49,837 nucleotides of DNA, from the NCBI GenBank assembly GCA_018268995.1, contig JAFDVL010000107.1:1-49837 (forward strand). Reading direction: 5' to 3'. Shown here piece after piece: positions 34,312 to 42,485 of the stretch (its first letter is position 1; the number at the start of each line of letters is the position of its first letter). The position numbers were made by a program, and so were the translations under genes. The DNA comes from Acidobacteriota bacterium. GTDB lineage: Bacteria; Acidobacteriota; Blastocatellia; RBC074. The notes beneath the pieces were generated by a model. It was not told the DNA's origin. It made no database searches and saw nothing but the letters and a program-made list of their open reading frames with translations.

Positions 34312-34521
34312 CCATACCAACCTTCGTCGCGTATGTTCGTGACAAGCTCGCTGTGAAAAGCAAGCAGCTTCCTTTGCCTCCAAGCTGCATCACTGCGAAA
34401 CGGTGATCAGAATCATAAAAACAAGAAGTGTTAGACCTACCGGCTGACACCACGATAGAGGTCTATTGAGTCGTGAATTTACCTTCCGGCTCTTGGCGCT
34501 ATCTTAGGTAAAGGAAACTGC

Positions 34522-35973
34522 ATGAGTAACCCGCAAGAAACGATCAGTCTGGAAACAGGCGGAGCCAAACCTCCCTCTACTCCCGGTCTTTGGGCCACAA
34601 TTCTGGAAGCCCTGCGCGGCTCCCACCACAATTTCACTGAAGGCAGCATCGGACGCGCCATTTTTCTGCTGGCGGTGCCGATGGTTCTGGAATTGGCGCT
34701 GGAATCGCTGTTTGCTGTCGTCAATATCTTTTACATCTCACACATGAGCAACAACATTACGGAAGCCCTCGCCATCGTGGGGTTGACAGAATCGTTGTTG
34801 ACGCTTGTATTCACGATTGGCATGGGCTTGGCGATGGCAGTGACAGCCACGGTCGCGCGACGTGTCGGCGAACAAAACCTGTCAGGCGCGGCCCATACCG
34901 GCGCGCAAGGCATCTGGCTCGGCGTGCTTTGTTCCTTACCATTGGCGCTTGTTGGCTTGTTTTTTATGCCCGTCGTGTTTCAGTTAATGGGGGCGCACTC
35001 AGAAGTTATTGGCATCGGCAAAGGCTATGGGCAAGTGATCTTCACGGGCAATGTGACGGTGATGTTGCTCTTCATCAACAACGCAATCTTTCGCGGTGCA
35101 GGGGATGCTTCGATTGCGATGCGGTCGTTGTGGATGGCGAATATTGTCAACTTCATCCTTGATCCGTGTTTCATCTTCGGACTAGGGCCGTTTCCCGAAT
35201 GGGGCGTAACGGGGTCGGCAGTTGCTACGACAATTGGGCGTAGCGCCGGGATTGCGTATCAGTTCTGGTTGCTGTTTGGTGGTAAAGGCCGCATCAAAAT
35301 TGACTGGCATCAGCTTACACCGGATTTCCCGATGATGTGGAAGCTGCTGCGGTTGTCGTTTGGCGTAATGGTGCAAAACTTCCTGGCGACGTCCAGTTGG
35401 ATTGCGATGATGCGCTTCGTGTCCAATTTCGGCAGCGGTGCGATTGCGGGCTATACGGTTGCCATTCGCATCATCATTTTTGCAATCTTGCCGGCGTGGG
35501 GAATGAGCAATGCGGCAGCAACCTTAGTCGGACAAAACCTGGGTGCCAAGAAACCCGAACGCGCGGAAAAGTCAGTGTGGATGACGGGTGCGGCAAACAT
35601 GGTATTTATGCTGATCGTGACCGTGGTTTTTGTGTTGGCGACGGAACTGATGATTGGGATTTTTACAACTGAGCAATCCGTTGTTTTGTACGGTGTGGCA
35701 GCGCTTCGCATCCTCAGTTATGGCTATGTGTTTTATGCCTGGGGAATGGTTATCACCGCTTCGTTCAATGGCGCGGGGGATACCTATACCCCAACGCTAA
35801 TCAATGTCGTGTGTTTTTGGTTGATGCAAATACCACTCGCCTATTGGCTATCCACGCACACAAGCTTGCAGGTCAACGGAGTGTTTTGGTCGGTGACGAT
35901 TTGTGATGCGTTGATGGCCGTGATCGCAATGTTATTGTTCCGGCGCGGCAAGTGGAAAGAGGTCAAGGTTTGA
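34522..35973 (+). CDS. MATE family multidrug/toxin exporter
   Basis: A 483-residue inner-membrane protein with twelve predicted helices in two similar halves. Typical MATE segments are visible: IGRAIFLLAVPMVLELALE in helix 1, NNAIFRGAGDASIAM in the first half and the matching SFNGAGDTYTPTLINVVC in the second half. Members export cationic drugs or metabolites using Na+ or H+ gradients. The N-terminal 45 residues are a polar extension. AAAGGAAA precedes the ATG. It is separated from the pectin locus by 246 bases and probably is not part of it. Confidence 0.85.
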   Translation: MSNPQETISLETGGAKPPSTPGLWATILEALRGSHHNFTEGSIGRAIFLLAVPMVLELALESLFAVVNIFYISHMSNNITEALAIVGLTESLLTLVFTIGMGLAMAVTATVARRVGEQNLSGAAHTGAQGIWLGVLCSLPLALVGLFFMPVVFQLMGAHSEVIGIGKGYGQVIFTGNVTVMLLFINNAIFRGAGDASIAMRSLWMANIVNFILDPCFIFGLGPFPEWGVTGSAVATTIGRSAGIAYQFWLLFGGKGRIKIDWHQLTPDFPMMWKLLRLSFGVMVQNFLATSSWIAMMRFVSNFGSGAIAGYTVAIRIIIFAILPAWGMSNAAATLVGQNLGAKKPERAEKSVWMTGAANMVFMLIVTVVFVLATELMIGIFTTEQSVVLYGVAALRILSYGYVFYAWGMVITASFNGAGDTYTPTLINVVCFWLMQIPLAYWLSTHTSLQVNGVFWSVTICDALMAVIAMLLFRRGKWKEVKV

Positions 35974-35976
35974 TCG

Positions 35977-35985
35977 TGCTATACT
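35977..35985 (+). promoter_or_regulatory. Extended -10 promoter giving a near-leaderless hemW transcript
   Basis: TGCTATACT is an extended -10 (TGN plus TATACT at 35980-35985) inside the 22-base gap between the MATE stop and the hemW ATG at 35996. The start codon is ten bases past the -10, so transcription would begin at or within a few bases of the ATG. No -35 match is seen 17-18 bases upstream. Confidence 0.4.
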
Positions 35986-35995
35986 GCCCGTTTCT

Positions 35996-37132
35996 ATGAT
36001 CGAGCAGGCAGGCATCTATCTCCACATTCCTTTTTGTGCATCGCGGTGCCATTACTGTAATTTTGCTACGGGCGGCTACGAATCGGAGCTGGCAAAACGA
36101 TACGTGGCCGCTTTGTTGTCTGAAATTGAACGGGCAGAAGTCACCGATGCGATGCGCCATGTAGATACGATCTACTTCGGCGGCGGCACGCCTACCACTT
36201 TGAGTATCGAACAGCTTGATAGCATCCTTGCCGCGTGTCATCGAAAATTCTCGATTGCTTCCAAAGCTGAAATCACCACCGAAGCCAATCCTGGCACGAT
36301 CTCTACGGAATATTTTCAGGGCTTGCGCGCTATCGGCTTTAATCGCCTGAGCTTTGGTGTGCAATCGTTCGATGATGCTGAGCTGAAAATGATTGATCGC
36401 GTGCACAACGCAAACGACGCCCGCGCCGCAGTGAAAGACGCGCGACAAGCTGGATTTGAGAACATCAGCATTGATTTGATTGCCGGATTGCCAGAACAAA
36501 AAATGGCAACGTGGCAAAACAATTTGGCTGAAGCGTTCGCGCTCGCAACTCCACATATTTCTGTCTACCTGCTGGAGCTGTATCAGGACGCCCCGCTTCA
36601 GCATCGCATTACTCGTGGAGAACTGCGCGCCATTGACGAAGACCTGACAGTTGCGATGTACTACGTGCTGGTTGATGCGGCAGCACAACAAAGCTTCGCG
36701 CATTACGAAATCTCGAATTGGGCGCAGCCGGGATTTGAATCGCGCCACAATTTGAAATATTGGACAGGCGCGCCGTACTGGGCGTTCGGTGTTTCAGCAG
36801 CCGGGTATGATGGCGAAACGCGTTGGTCAAACACGCGCAACCTGAATGAATACCTGAAGCGGATTGAAGCTGGTGAATCACCTGTTGCTGAACGAACAGA
36901 ATTGAGTGCGGAAGACAAGCAAAGCGAAGCGATCTTTTTGCAATTGCGTCTGCAACATGGCGTGAACTTGCCACGACACCAGGCGCAATTTGGTGTAGAT
37001 GTGAAAGTTCGTTATCACGATGAAATTGGCCGCTTGCAGGAAGCGGGCTTGCTTGAATTTGAGAAAGACACGATGCGAATATCACGGGCAGGAAAAGTGC
37101 TGGCGAATGAAGTGTTCGCGGTGTTTATTTGA
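35996..37132 (+). CDS. hemW: HemW-type radical SAM protein (heme chaperone)
   Basis: A 378-residue radical-SAM protein, formerly annotated as oxygen-independent coproporphyrinogen oxidase. The HemW branch is indicated by YLHIPFCASRCHYCNF with Cys14, Cys18 and Cys21 for the 4Fe-4S cluster, the SAM segment YFGGGTPTTL, SFGVQSFDD, and a short C-terminal winged-helix part. HemW proteins bind heme and deliver it to respiratory proteins; they do not replace HemN in heme synthesis. No clear ribosome site precedes the ATG, consistent with a near-leaderless transcript from the extended -10 upstream. Confidence 0.85.
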   Translation: MIEQAGIYLHIPFCASRCHYCNFATGGYESELAKRYVAALLSEIERAEVTDAMRHVDTIYFGGGTPTTLSIEQLDSILAACHRKFSIASKAEITTEANPGTISTEYFQGLRAIGFNRLSFGVQSFDDAELKMIDRVHNANDARAAVKDARQAGFENISIDLIAGLPEQKMATWQNNLAEAFALATPHISVYLLELYQDAPLQHRITRGELRAIDEDLTVAMYYVLVDAAAQQSFAHYEISNWAQPGFESRHNLKYWTGAPYWAFGVSAAGYDGETRWSNTRNLNEYLKRIEAGESPVAERTELSAEDKQSEAIFLQLRLQHGVNLPRHQAQFGVDVKVRYHDEIGRLQEAGLLEFEKDTMRISRAGKVLANEVFAVFI

Positions 37133-37138
37133 CTTTTT

Positions 37139-37290
37139 GCCACGAAGTAACACGAATTGACACGAATGATTTTCGCCACAGATTCACACAGATTTGCACA
37201 GATTCAATTTCACAATCAGAAAATAATCTGTGGCAATCTGTGTAATCTGTGGCTCATAAAATCTGTCTTTCCTTCGTGAAAATTCGTGGC
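37139..37290. repeat. Two-layer intergenic inverted repeat (CACGAA outer, CACAGATT inner)
   Basis: The outer arms start with GCCACGAA at 37139-37146 and end with TTCGTGGC at 37283-37290. The inner arms are a run of GCCACAGATT-like units at 37175-37204 and their inverse at 37225-37253, around a 20-base loop. The element fills almost the whole hemW-ltaE gap and ends 13 bases before the ltaE ATG. No open frame is present. Confidence 0.8.
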
Positions 37291-37303
37291 TCCTGAAAAT
37301 ACT

Positions 37304-38335
37304 ATGATTGATCTCAGAAGCGATACAGTTACCAAACCCACCGCCACTATGCGGCGTGCAATGGCGGAGGCCGAGGTCGGCGATGATGTGTACGGCGAAG
37401 ACCCGACCGTGAATCGTTTGCAGGAACGCGCCGCCGAAATCTTTGAAAAAGAAGCGGCGTTGTTTGTGCCAACAGGTTCGATGGGAAATCAGCTTTGCGT
37501 GAAGTTGCACACGCGCCCCGGAACCGAAGTTGTCCTGGAAGATCGCAGTCATATTTACAACTATGAAATGGGCGGTTCTGCTGTTTTTTCGGGCGTGACG
37601 TTTCGCCCAGTGCGCGGGGAAGATGGGTTGCTGAACCGTGAATCGGTCGCAGGCGCGATTCATCACCAAGGCCCATATTATGTGACTCCGACTTCATTAA
37701 TTGCACTGGAAAACACGCACAATATGGCGGGCGGATCGGTGATGCCGCTGGCGATTGCCGAAAGCATTTGCGATTACGCGCATTCACTTGGATTGCCTGT
37801 GCATTTAGATGGCGCGCGAATTTTCAATGCTGGGACTGCGCTTGGCGTTTCGGTTGCCGAAATCGCGCGACCGTTTGATTCGGTGATGTTTTGTTTGTCG
37901 AAAGGATTGGGTGCGCCAGTTGGTTCAATGATTCTTGGAACAAAAGAATTCATCGTCGAAGCGAAATCGTGGCGAAAACGTTTGGGCGGCGGAATGCGGC
38001 AAGTCGGGATTCTGGCCGCAGCCGGAATGATCGCGCTGGAAGATTCGCCCAAGGTATTGCCGGAAGATCACGCAAATGCGAAACGCCTGGCTGAAGGCGT
38101 CGCCGAACTGCGCGGCATCCGCATTGACCCCGAAACGGTGCAAACGAATATCGTAATTTTTGATGTGGCAGAAACTGGAAAAACAACTGCGCAGATTTCG
38201 CAAGGCTTATTGGCTGAAGGCGTTTTGGCGAACGGAATCAGTCCGCGCGAAATGCGAATGGTCACGCATTACGATGTTAATCGTGCCGCGATAGATCAAA
38301 CGCTGGACATTCTGCGAACCGTGATCCGAGGATGA
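37304..38335 (+). CDS. ltaE: Low-specificity L-threonine aldolase
   Basis: A 343-residue PLP enzyme of fold type I that cleaves L-threonine and allo-threonine to glycine and acetaldehyde. The family opening is clear: MIDLRSDTVTKPT, then AEVGDDVYGEDPTVNRLQE. The PLP lysine is K200 in FCLSKGLGAPVGS. LENTHNMAGG and HLDGARIFNA are also family motifs. The ATG at 37304 is the standard family start; an in-frame GTG at 37286 lies inside the upstream repeat. The 3' end is directly followed by another repeat array. Confidence 0.9.
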   Translation: MIDLRSDTVTKPTATMRRAMAEAEVGDDVYGEDPTVNRLQERAAEIFEKEAALFVPTGSMGNQLCVKLHTRPGTEVVLEDRSHIYNYEMGGSAVFSGVTFRPVRGEDGLLNRESVAGAIHHQGPYYVTPTSLIALENTHNMAGGSVMPLAIAESICDYAHSLGLPVHLDGARIFNAGTALGVSVAEIARPFDSVMFCLSKGLGAPVGSMILGTKEFIVEAKSWRKRLGGGMRQVGILAAAGMIALEDSPKVLPEDHANAKRLAEGVAELRGIRIDPETVQTNIVIFDVAETGKTTAQISQGLLAEGVLANGISPREMRMVTHYDVNRAAIDQTLDILRTVIRG

Positions 38336-38337
38336 TG

Positions 38338-38452
38338 TGTGGCAGAAGCCCGACTGTGAAGGAGGGCGTAGATACTGTGCTGTTATGCCCTCCTTCACAG
38401 TCGGGCTTCTGCCACATCTCCTAACGCCCTCCTTCACAGTCGGGCTTCTGCC
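38338..38452. repeat. REP-like triple: one inverted and two direct copies
   Basis: A unit of 27 bases (GGCAGAAGCCCGACTGTG...) lies at 38341-38367. Its exact inverse follows at 38387-38413, and the inverse is repeated exactly at 38426-38452. The first pair extends to 30-base perfect arms (38338-38367 and 38387-38416), a very stable hairpin. The array begins two bases after the ltaE stop and ends ten bases before the beta-lactamase ATG. Confidence 0.9.
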
Positions 38453-38462
38453 GTTGCTTGCT

Positions 38463-39365
38463 ATGACAAAATCATTTTGGGTAATTCTGCTAACGATCAT
38501 CAGCCTACCTGCATTTTCGCAGTCGCGTTCATTGCCGCGCTTGCAAAAGGAAATCGAACAGGTTGCGGCATCCGCTCAAGGTCGAGTGGGTGTTGCCGTC
38601 ACGGTGCTGGAAACGAATGAAACAGTTTCAGTTTTGGGCAATGAAAAGTTTCCGATGCAAAGCGTTTATAAATTCCCGATTGGTATGATGACGTTGCATC
38701 TGATTGATCGCGGAAAACTGAAACTGGATCAGAAAGTGACCGTCGCAAAAGAAGAGTACGTGCGGCGCGGGCAGCACAGTCCGATCCGCGATAAATATCC
38801 TTCAGGCGCGACCTTGACCGTTGCGGAATTGCTTCGCTATACCGTTTCCGAAAGCGATGGTTCTGGTAGCGATGTGCTGTTGCGACTGGTTGGCGGGGCT
38901 GCTGCCGTGACGCAGTATTTACAGAGGCTTGGTGTTGATGGCGTGATGGTCGTGGATACGGAAAAAGAAATCGGGCGCGATGTTTCTGTGCAGTATCGCA
39001 ACTGGGCCAAGCCGAATGCGGCTGTGTTGTTATTGCGAAAGCTGCAAGAAGGAAAAGGGCTTTCCGCCGCCAGCCGTGCGCTGTTGATTAAGCTGATGAC
39101 TGAAACTCCGACAGGTCTGAAACGGCTCAAAGGAGAGTTGCCCGCTGGGACGACCGTTACCCATAAAACTGGAACTTCCGGCACAACAAACGGCTTGACG
39201 CACGCCACCAACGATATTGGAATTATCACTTTGCCGAATGGCCAGCATCTTGCGATTGCCGTTTTTGTTTCAGATGCAAAGGCGGACGAAGCAACGCGCG
39301 AAGGTGTGATTGCGAAAATCGCCTCTGCTGCCTGGAAGCATTGGACGTCGTCCGCTAAGAATTGA
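38463..39365 (+). CDS. Class A beta-lactamase, PER/VEB-like (subclass A2) type
   Basis: A 300-residue exported serine hydrolase with a signal peptide of about 20 residues (VILLTIISLPAFSQ). Class A motifs are complete or nearly so: S67-V-Y-K70 (S-x-x-K), S131-D-G133 at the SDN position, an omega-loop Glu around 167-169 followed by QYRNW, and K235-T-G237. The QYRNW and GLKRLKG segments resemble the A2 group. The Asn-to-Gly change in SDN occurs in some class A enzymes. The expected role is hydrolysis of beta-lactams in the periplasm; the spectrum cannot be read from sequence. No Shine-Dalgarno is visible because the repeat array ends ten bases before the ATG. Cytidylate kinase follows after nine bases. 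Confidence 0.85.
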   Translation: MTKSFWVILLTIISLPAFSQSRSLPRLQKEIEQVAASAQGRVGVAVTVLETNETVSVLGNEKFPMQSVYKFPIGMMTLHLIDRGKLKLDQKVTVAKEEYVRRGQHSPIRDKYPSGATLTVAELLRYTVSESDGSGSDVLLRLVGGAAAVTQYLQRLGVDGVMVVDTEKEIGRDVSVQYRNWAKPNAAVLLLRKLQEGKGLSAASRALLIKLMTETPTGLKRLKGELPAGTTVTHKTGTSGTTNGLTHATNDIGIITLPNGQHLAIAVFVSDAKADEATREGVIAKIASAAWKHWTSSAKN

Positions 39366-39374
39366 ACTTTACCT

Positions 39375-40034
39375 ATGATTATCGCCATTGACGGCCCTGC
39401 CGGAGCAGGGAAGAGTACAGTCGCCAAAGCGCTCGCCCGCAAGTTGAATTATCTTTACATTGACACCGGAGCGATGTACCGCGCCGTAGCCTGGAAGGTG
39501 TTGCAGGACGAAATCGAATTTGAAAACGTGACACGCATCGGACAGCTTGCCGCTGAGCTGAACATTAATCTGACTGGCAGCGTGGATGATTTGCGCGTGA
39601 GTGTTGATGGCGACGACATCACCAACGAAATCCGTACGCCAGAAATCAGTCAGGCGGCTTCGATTGTCTCGGCCATCCCTGCGGTTCGTCGTGCGCTGGT
39701 GAATCGTCAACAGGAAATGGGACGCGCTGGCAATGTTGTGATGGAAGGCCGCGACATAGGAACAGTTGTTTTTCCGCAAGCGGAAGTAAAAATCTATCTG
39801 GATGCTTCGACCGATGCCCGCGCACAACGGCGCTTCACCGAAGACTTGCAAAAAGGTGCAGCCGCTTCCATCGAAGCCACTCGCACTGCGATTGAAACAA
39901 GAGATACCCGCGACAGCAGCCGCGCCGACTCCCCATTGGTGAAAGCGGCAGATGCGGTTTACATTGATTCTTCGGGCTTCACGATAGAGGAAGTGATCGA
40001 ACAAGTCCTGGCTGTCATCCGAACGAAGGCATAA
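39375..40034 (+). CDS. cmk: Cytidylate kinase
   Basis: A 219-residue cytoplasmic NMP kinase that phosphorylates CMP and dCMP with ATP. The P-loop GPAGAGKST spans residues 7-15, followed by YIDTGAMYRAVAWKVL, VMEGRDIGTVVFPQA, and the lid RRFTEDLQ with DTRDSSRADSPL. These are diagnostic for Cmk. It sits between the beta-lactamase and riboflavin synthase genes, four bases before the latter, so it is probably co-transcribed with ribE. Confidence 0.92.
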   Translation: MIIAIDGPAGAGKSTVAKALARKLNYLYIDTGAMYRAVAWKVLQDEIEFENVTRIGQLAAELNINLTGSVDDLRVSVDGDDITNEIRTPEISQAASIVSAIPAVRRALVNRQQEMGRAGNVVMEGRDIGTVVFPQAEVKIYLDASTDARAQRRFTEDLQKGAAASIEATRTAIETRDTRDSSRADSPLVKAADAVYIDSSGFTIEEVIEQVLAVIRTKA

Positions 40035-40038
40035 CATA

Positions 40039-40683
40039 ATGTTTACAGGAATTATTGAAGAACTCGGCACGATCCAAACTCTGACCTCTGCGCGTGATGG
40101 CGCGCGCGTGGTTGTTCACGCCCCCACGATTTTATCGGATGCGAAAATCGGCGACAGCATTGCAGTCAATGGCGTGTGCTTGACGGTGGTTGAGAAAACA
40201 GCAAATACCTTTCTGGCAGACATCTCGGCGGAAACCTTGCGACGTACCAGCCTGAAACAAATTCAAGTTGGCAGTCGCATCAACCTTGAACGCCCGATGA
40301 TGCCGAGCGCTCGATTTGGTGGGCATATTGTGCAAGGGCACGTGGATGCAATGGGCGAATTTCTGTCAGCCAAGGCGGAAGGTGATGGCTGGGTCGTTCG
40401 CATTGGCTTTCCGGTTGAGTTGGGCAAATACATTGTCGAAAAAGGCTCAATCACTGTGGATGGAATCAGCTTAACGGTCGCCGCGCTTGGCGCTAATTGG
40501 TTTGAGATTGCGGTGATTCCGCATACCTGGAAAGTCACCAATCTTTCGAGTTTGAAGAAGGGCGATGCCGTGAATCTGGAAGTGGACATCATCGCCAAAT
40601 ACGTCGAGCGAATGTTGCAACCTCATCAGGCGAAAACGAAAAGCAATCTGACTTTGGAAAAGCTCGCTGAGATGGGTTACTGA
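40039..40683 (+). CDS. ribE: Riboflavin synthase, alpha subunit
   Basis: A 214-residue enzyme that converts two 6,7-dimethyl-8-ribityllumazine molecules to riboflavin plus a pyrimidine. Two lumazine-binding repeats are visible: the first starts MFTGIIEELGTI with VNGVCLTVVE, the second has GGHIVQGHVDAMGEF and VDGISLTVAAL. The tail NLEVDIIAKYVERML matches the trimerisation helix. It follows cmk after four bases; a ribB-type gene lies two genes downstream. No FMN riboswitch-like sequence is seen in front of it. Confidence 0.92.
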   Translation: MFTGIIEELGTIQTLTSARDGARVVVHAPTILSDAKIGDSIAVNGVCLTVVEKTANTFLADISAETLRRTSLKQIQVGSRINLERPMMPSARFGGHIVQGHVDAMGEFLSAKAEGDGWVVRIGFPVELGKYIVEKGSITVDGISLTVAALGANWFEIAVIPHTWKVTNLSSLKKGDAVNLEVDIIAKYVERMLQPHQAKTKSNLTLEKLAEMGY

Positions 40684-40698
40684 GGTAAAAGTACGATG

Positions 40699-40747
40699 GG
40701 CATCTTGCCTGTCGTGAACGTTGAATAAACAAGACAGGCTGGATGCC
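40699..40747. repeat. Imperfect hairpin repeat between ribE and the M28 gene
   Basis: GGCATCTTGCCTGTC (40699-40713) and GACAGGCTGGATGCC (40733-40747) pair over 15 bases with two mismatches around a 19-base loop. There is no T-tract, so it looks like a single REP-type hairpin rather than a terminator. It ends 13 bases before the GAGGAG of the next gene. Confidence 0.55.
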
Positions 40748-40773
40748 TGGTTTACATTTTGAGGAGAACCCCT

Positions 40774-42480
40774 ATGCTCCGATCCAAATTATCTGTCACA
40801 CTCCTGGCGTTTGTTTTGTTGTTTGCCACCCTGCCAATACAGGCGCAAACGGCGCAACCCGCTCCTGCAAAGCCCTCCAACGAGCCTGTTGATCGCATCA
40901 AGGACGAGGGGATGAATCGGTCGCAGGTGATGCAAACGCTGGGGTATTTGACTGATGTGATTGGGCCACGCCTGACCGCTTCGCCCAATCTCAAACGGGC
41001 CAATGAATGGACGCGCGACAAGTTGGCGGAGTGGGGACTTTCCAACGCGCATCTGGAATCGTGGGGGCCATTTGGTCGTGGCTGGTCGCTGAAATCTTTT
41101 CATGCAGAAGTCACCGCGCCGCAAGCCATCCCACTGATTGCCTTCCCGAAGGCCTGGTCGCCAGGAACAAGCGGCACTTTGACGACAGACCTCGTTTATG
41201 TTGAAGCCAAAGACGAAAAAGAGTTGGAAAAATACAAAGGTACGCTCAAAGGCAAAGTTGTTTTCAGCGCGCCGATCAAGGAGATCAAAGCCTTATTTGA
41301 CGCCCCTGGAAGACGGCTAACTGAAAAGCAATTGCTTGCGTTGGCTGACGCGCCTGATCCTGCGAAGAGCCGAGGCGGTGGCCCGATGGATATGGCAGCC
41401 AACAAAGATTTTCAGGAAATGGTCAAGAACGCCTTGCTGGATGTGAAGAAGCTGAAATTCTTTGTCAATGAAGGTGTTGCTGCAATTCTTTCCCCACCCT
41501 ACAACGGCGATGGTGGAACGATCTTTTTAGAACAAGCCGATGTTCCCCGCGACATCAAAACTGACAATCCGATGATGGCGATGATGGAATTGTTTTTAGG
41601 GAGCGTGAATGCCTGGACGGTGAATGCTCCGAAAACGATTCCGCAAATCGTGATGTCGCGTGAGCAGTACAATCGGCTGCTGCGCATCCATCAGGCAGGT
41701 GAAAAACTTCAGGTGCGGATGAATCTTGACGTGCAATTTCACGACAACGATCTGATGGCGTACAACACGATTGCCGAGCTTCCCGGCTCCGACAAGAAAG
41801 ATGAAATCGTGATGGTCGGCGCACACATGGATTCGTGGCACAGCGGGACGGGTGCGACTGACAACGGTGCGGGTTGTGCAGTCGCGCTGGAAGCGATGCG
41901 GATTCTGAAAGCCTTGAATTTACAGCCCCGCCGCACGATTCGCATTGGGCTTTGGAGTGGTGAAGAGCAGGGCTTGTACGGCTCGCGTGCCTATGTAAAA
42001 AGTCACTTTGGGGCGCGTGACGATGAAGGCTCACCGATGGCGGAAATGGCGGCAATGATGGGCGGTGGCCCTCCGGCCAAAATCGCTACGAAACCGGAGT
42101 ACGATAAATTTTCCGCGTATTTCAATCTCGACAACGGCACGGGCAAGATTCGCGGCGTGTATTTGCAAGGCAATGAAGCTGTGCGCCCGATCTTCCGTGA
42201 CTGGCTGATGCCGTTCCGCGATTTAGGCGCGACTACGCTGACGATTTCAAACACGGGCGGCACCGATCATTTATCGTTTGACGCGATTGGCTTGCCGGGA
42301 TTTCAATTCATTCAGGACGAAGTCGAATACGGCACGCGTTCGCACCACTCGAATATGGATGTGTTTGATCGCATTCAGGCAGATGATATGAAACAGGCGG
42401 CCACAATTATGGCAGCGTTTCTTTACAATGCGGCAATGATGGAGGAAAAGCTGCCGCGCAAACCAATGCCCAAGAAATAA
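40774..42480 (+). CDS. Exported M28 family zinc aminopeptidase/carboxypeptidase
   Basis: A 568-residue exported metallopeptidase. A signal peptide ends IQAQT. An inserted PA-like domain at about 120-270 precedes the catalytic part. The two-zinc ligands can be assigned as H351 (GAHMDSW), D363 (TDNGAG), E398 with general base E397 (WSGEEQGLYG), D453 (FNLDNGTG) and H499 (GGTDHLSF). Members remove N-terminal residues from peptides in the periplasm or medium. GAGGAG at 40761-40766 supports the start. The stop is five bases from the ribB-type gene, so the two may share a transcript although their functions look unrelated. Confidence 0.87.
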   Translation: MLRSKLSVTLLAFVLLFATLPIQAQTAQPAPAKPSNEPVDRIKDEGMNRSQVMQTLGYLTDVIGPRLTASPNLKRANEWTRDKLAEWGLSNAHLESWGPFGRGWSLKSFHAEVTAPQAIPLIAFPKAWSPGTSGTLTTDLVYVEAKDEKELEKYKGTLKGKVVFSAPIKEIKALFDAPGRRLTEKQLLALADAPDPAKSRGGGPMDMAANKDFQEMVKNALLDVKKLKFFVNEGVAAILSPPYNGDGGTIFLEQADVPRDIKTDNPMMAMMELFLGSVNAWTVNAPKTIPQIVMSREQYNRLLRIHQAGEKLQVRMNLDVQFHDNDLMAYNTIAELPGSDKKDEIVMVGAHMDSWHSGTGATDNGAGCAVALEAMRILKALNLQPRRTIRIGLWSGEEQGLYGSRAYVKSHFGARDDEGSPMAEMAAMMGGGPPAKIATKPEYDKFSAYFNLDNGTGKIRGVYLQGNEAVRPIFRDWLMPFRDLGATTLTISNTGGTDHLSFDAIGLPGFQFIQDEVEYGTRSHHSNMDVFDRIQADDMKQAATIMAAFLYNAAMMEEKLPRKPMPKK

Positions 42481-42485
42481 AACCT

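Noticed and set aside
38387..38452. Two exact direct repeats, CRISPR-like at first sight
   Set aside because: Only two direct copies with a 12-base spacer, plus one inverted copy; this is a REP arrangement, and no cas genes are present.
39369..40070. 233-codon minus-strand frame longer than the gene opposite it
   Set aside because: It lies fully antisense to cmk, whose product matches its family throughout; the antisense product has no recognisable motif.
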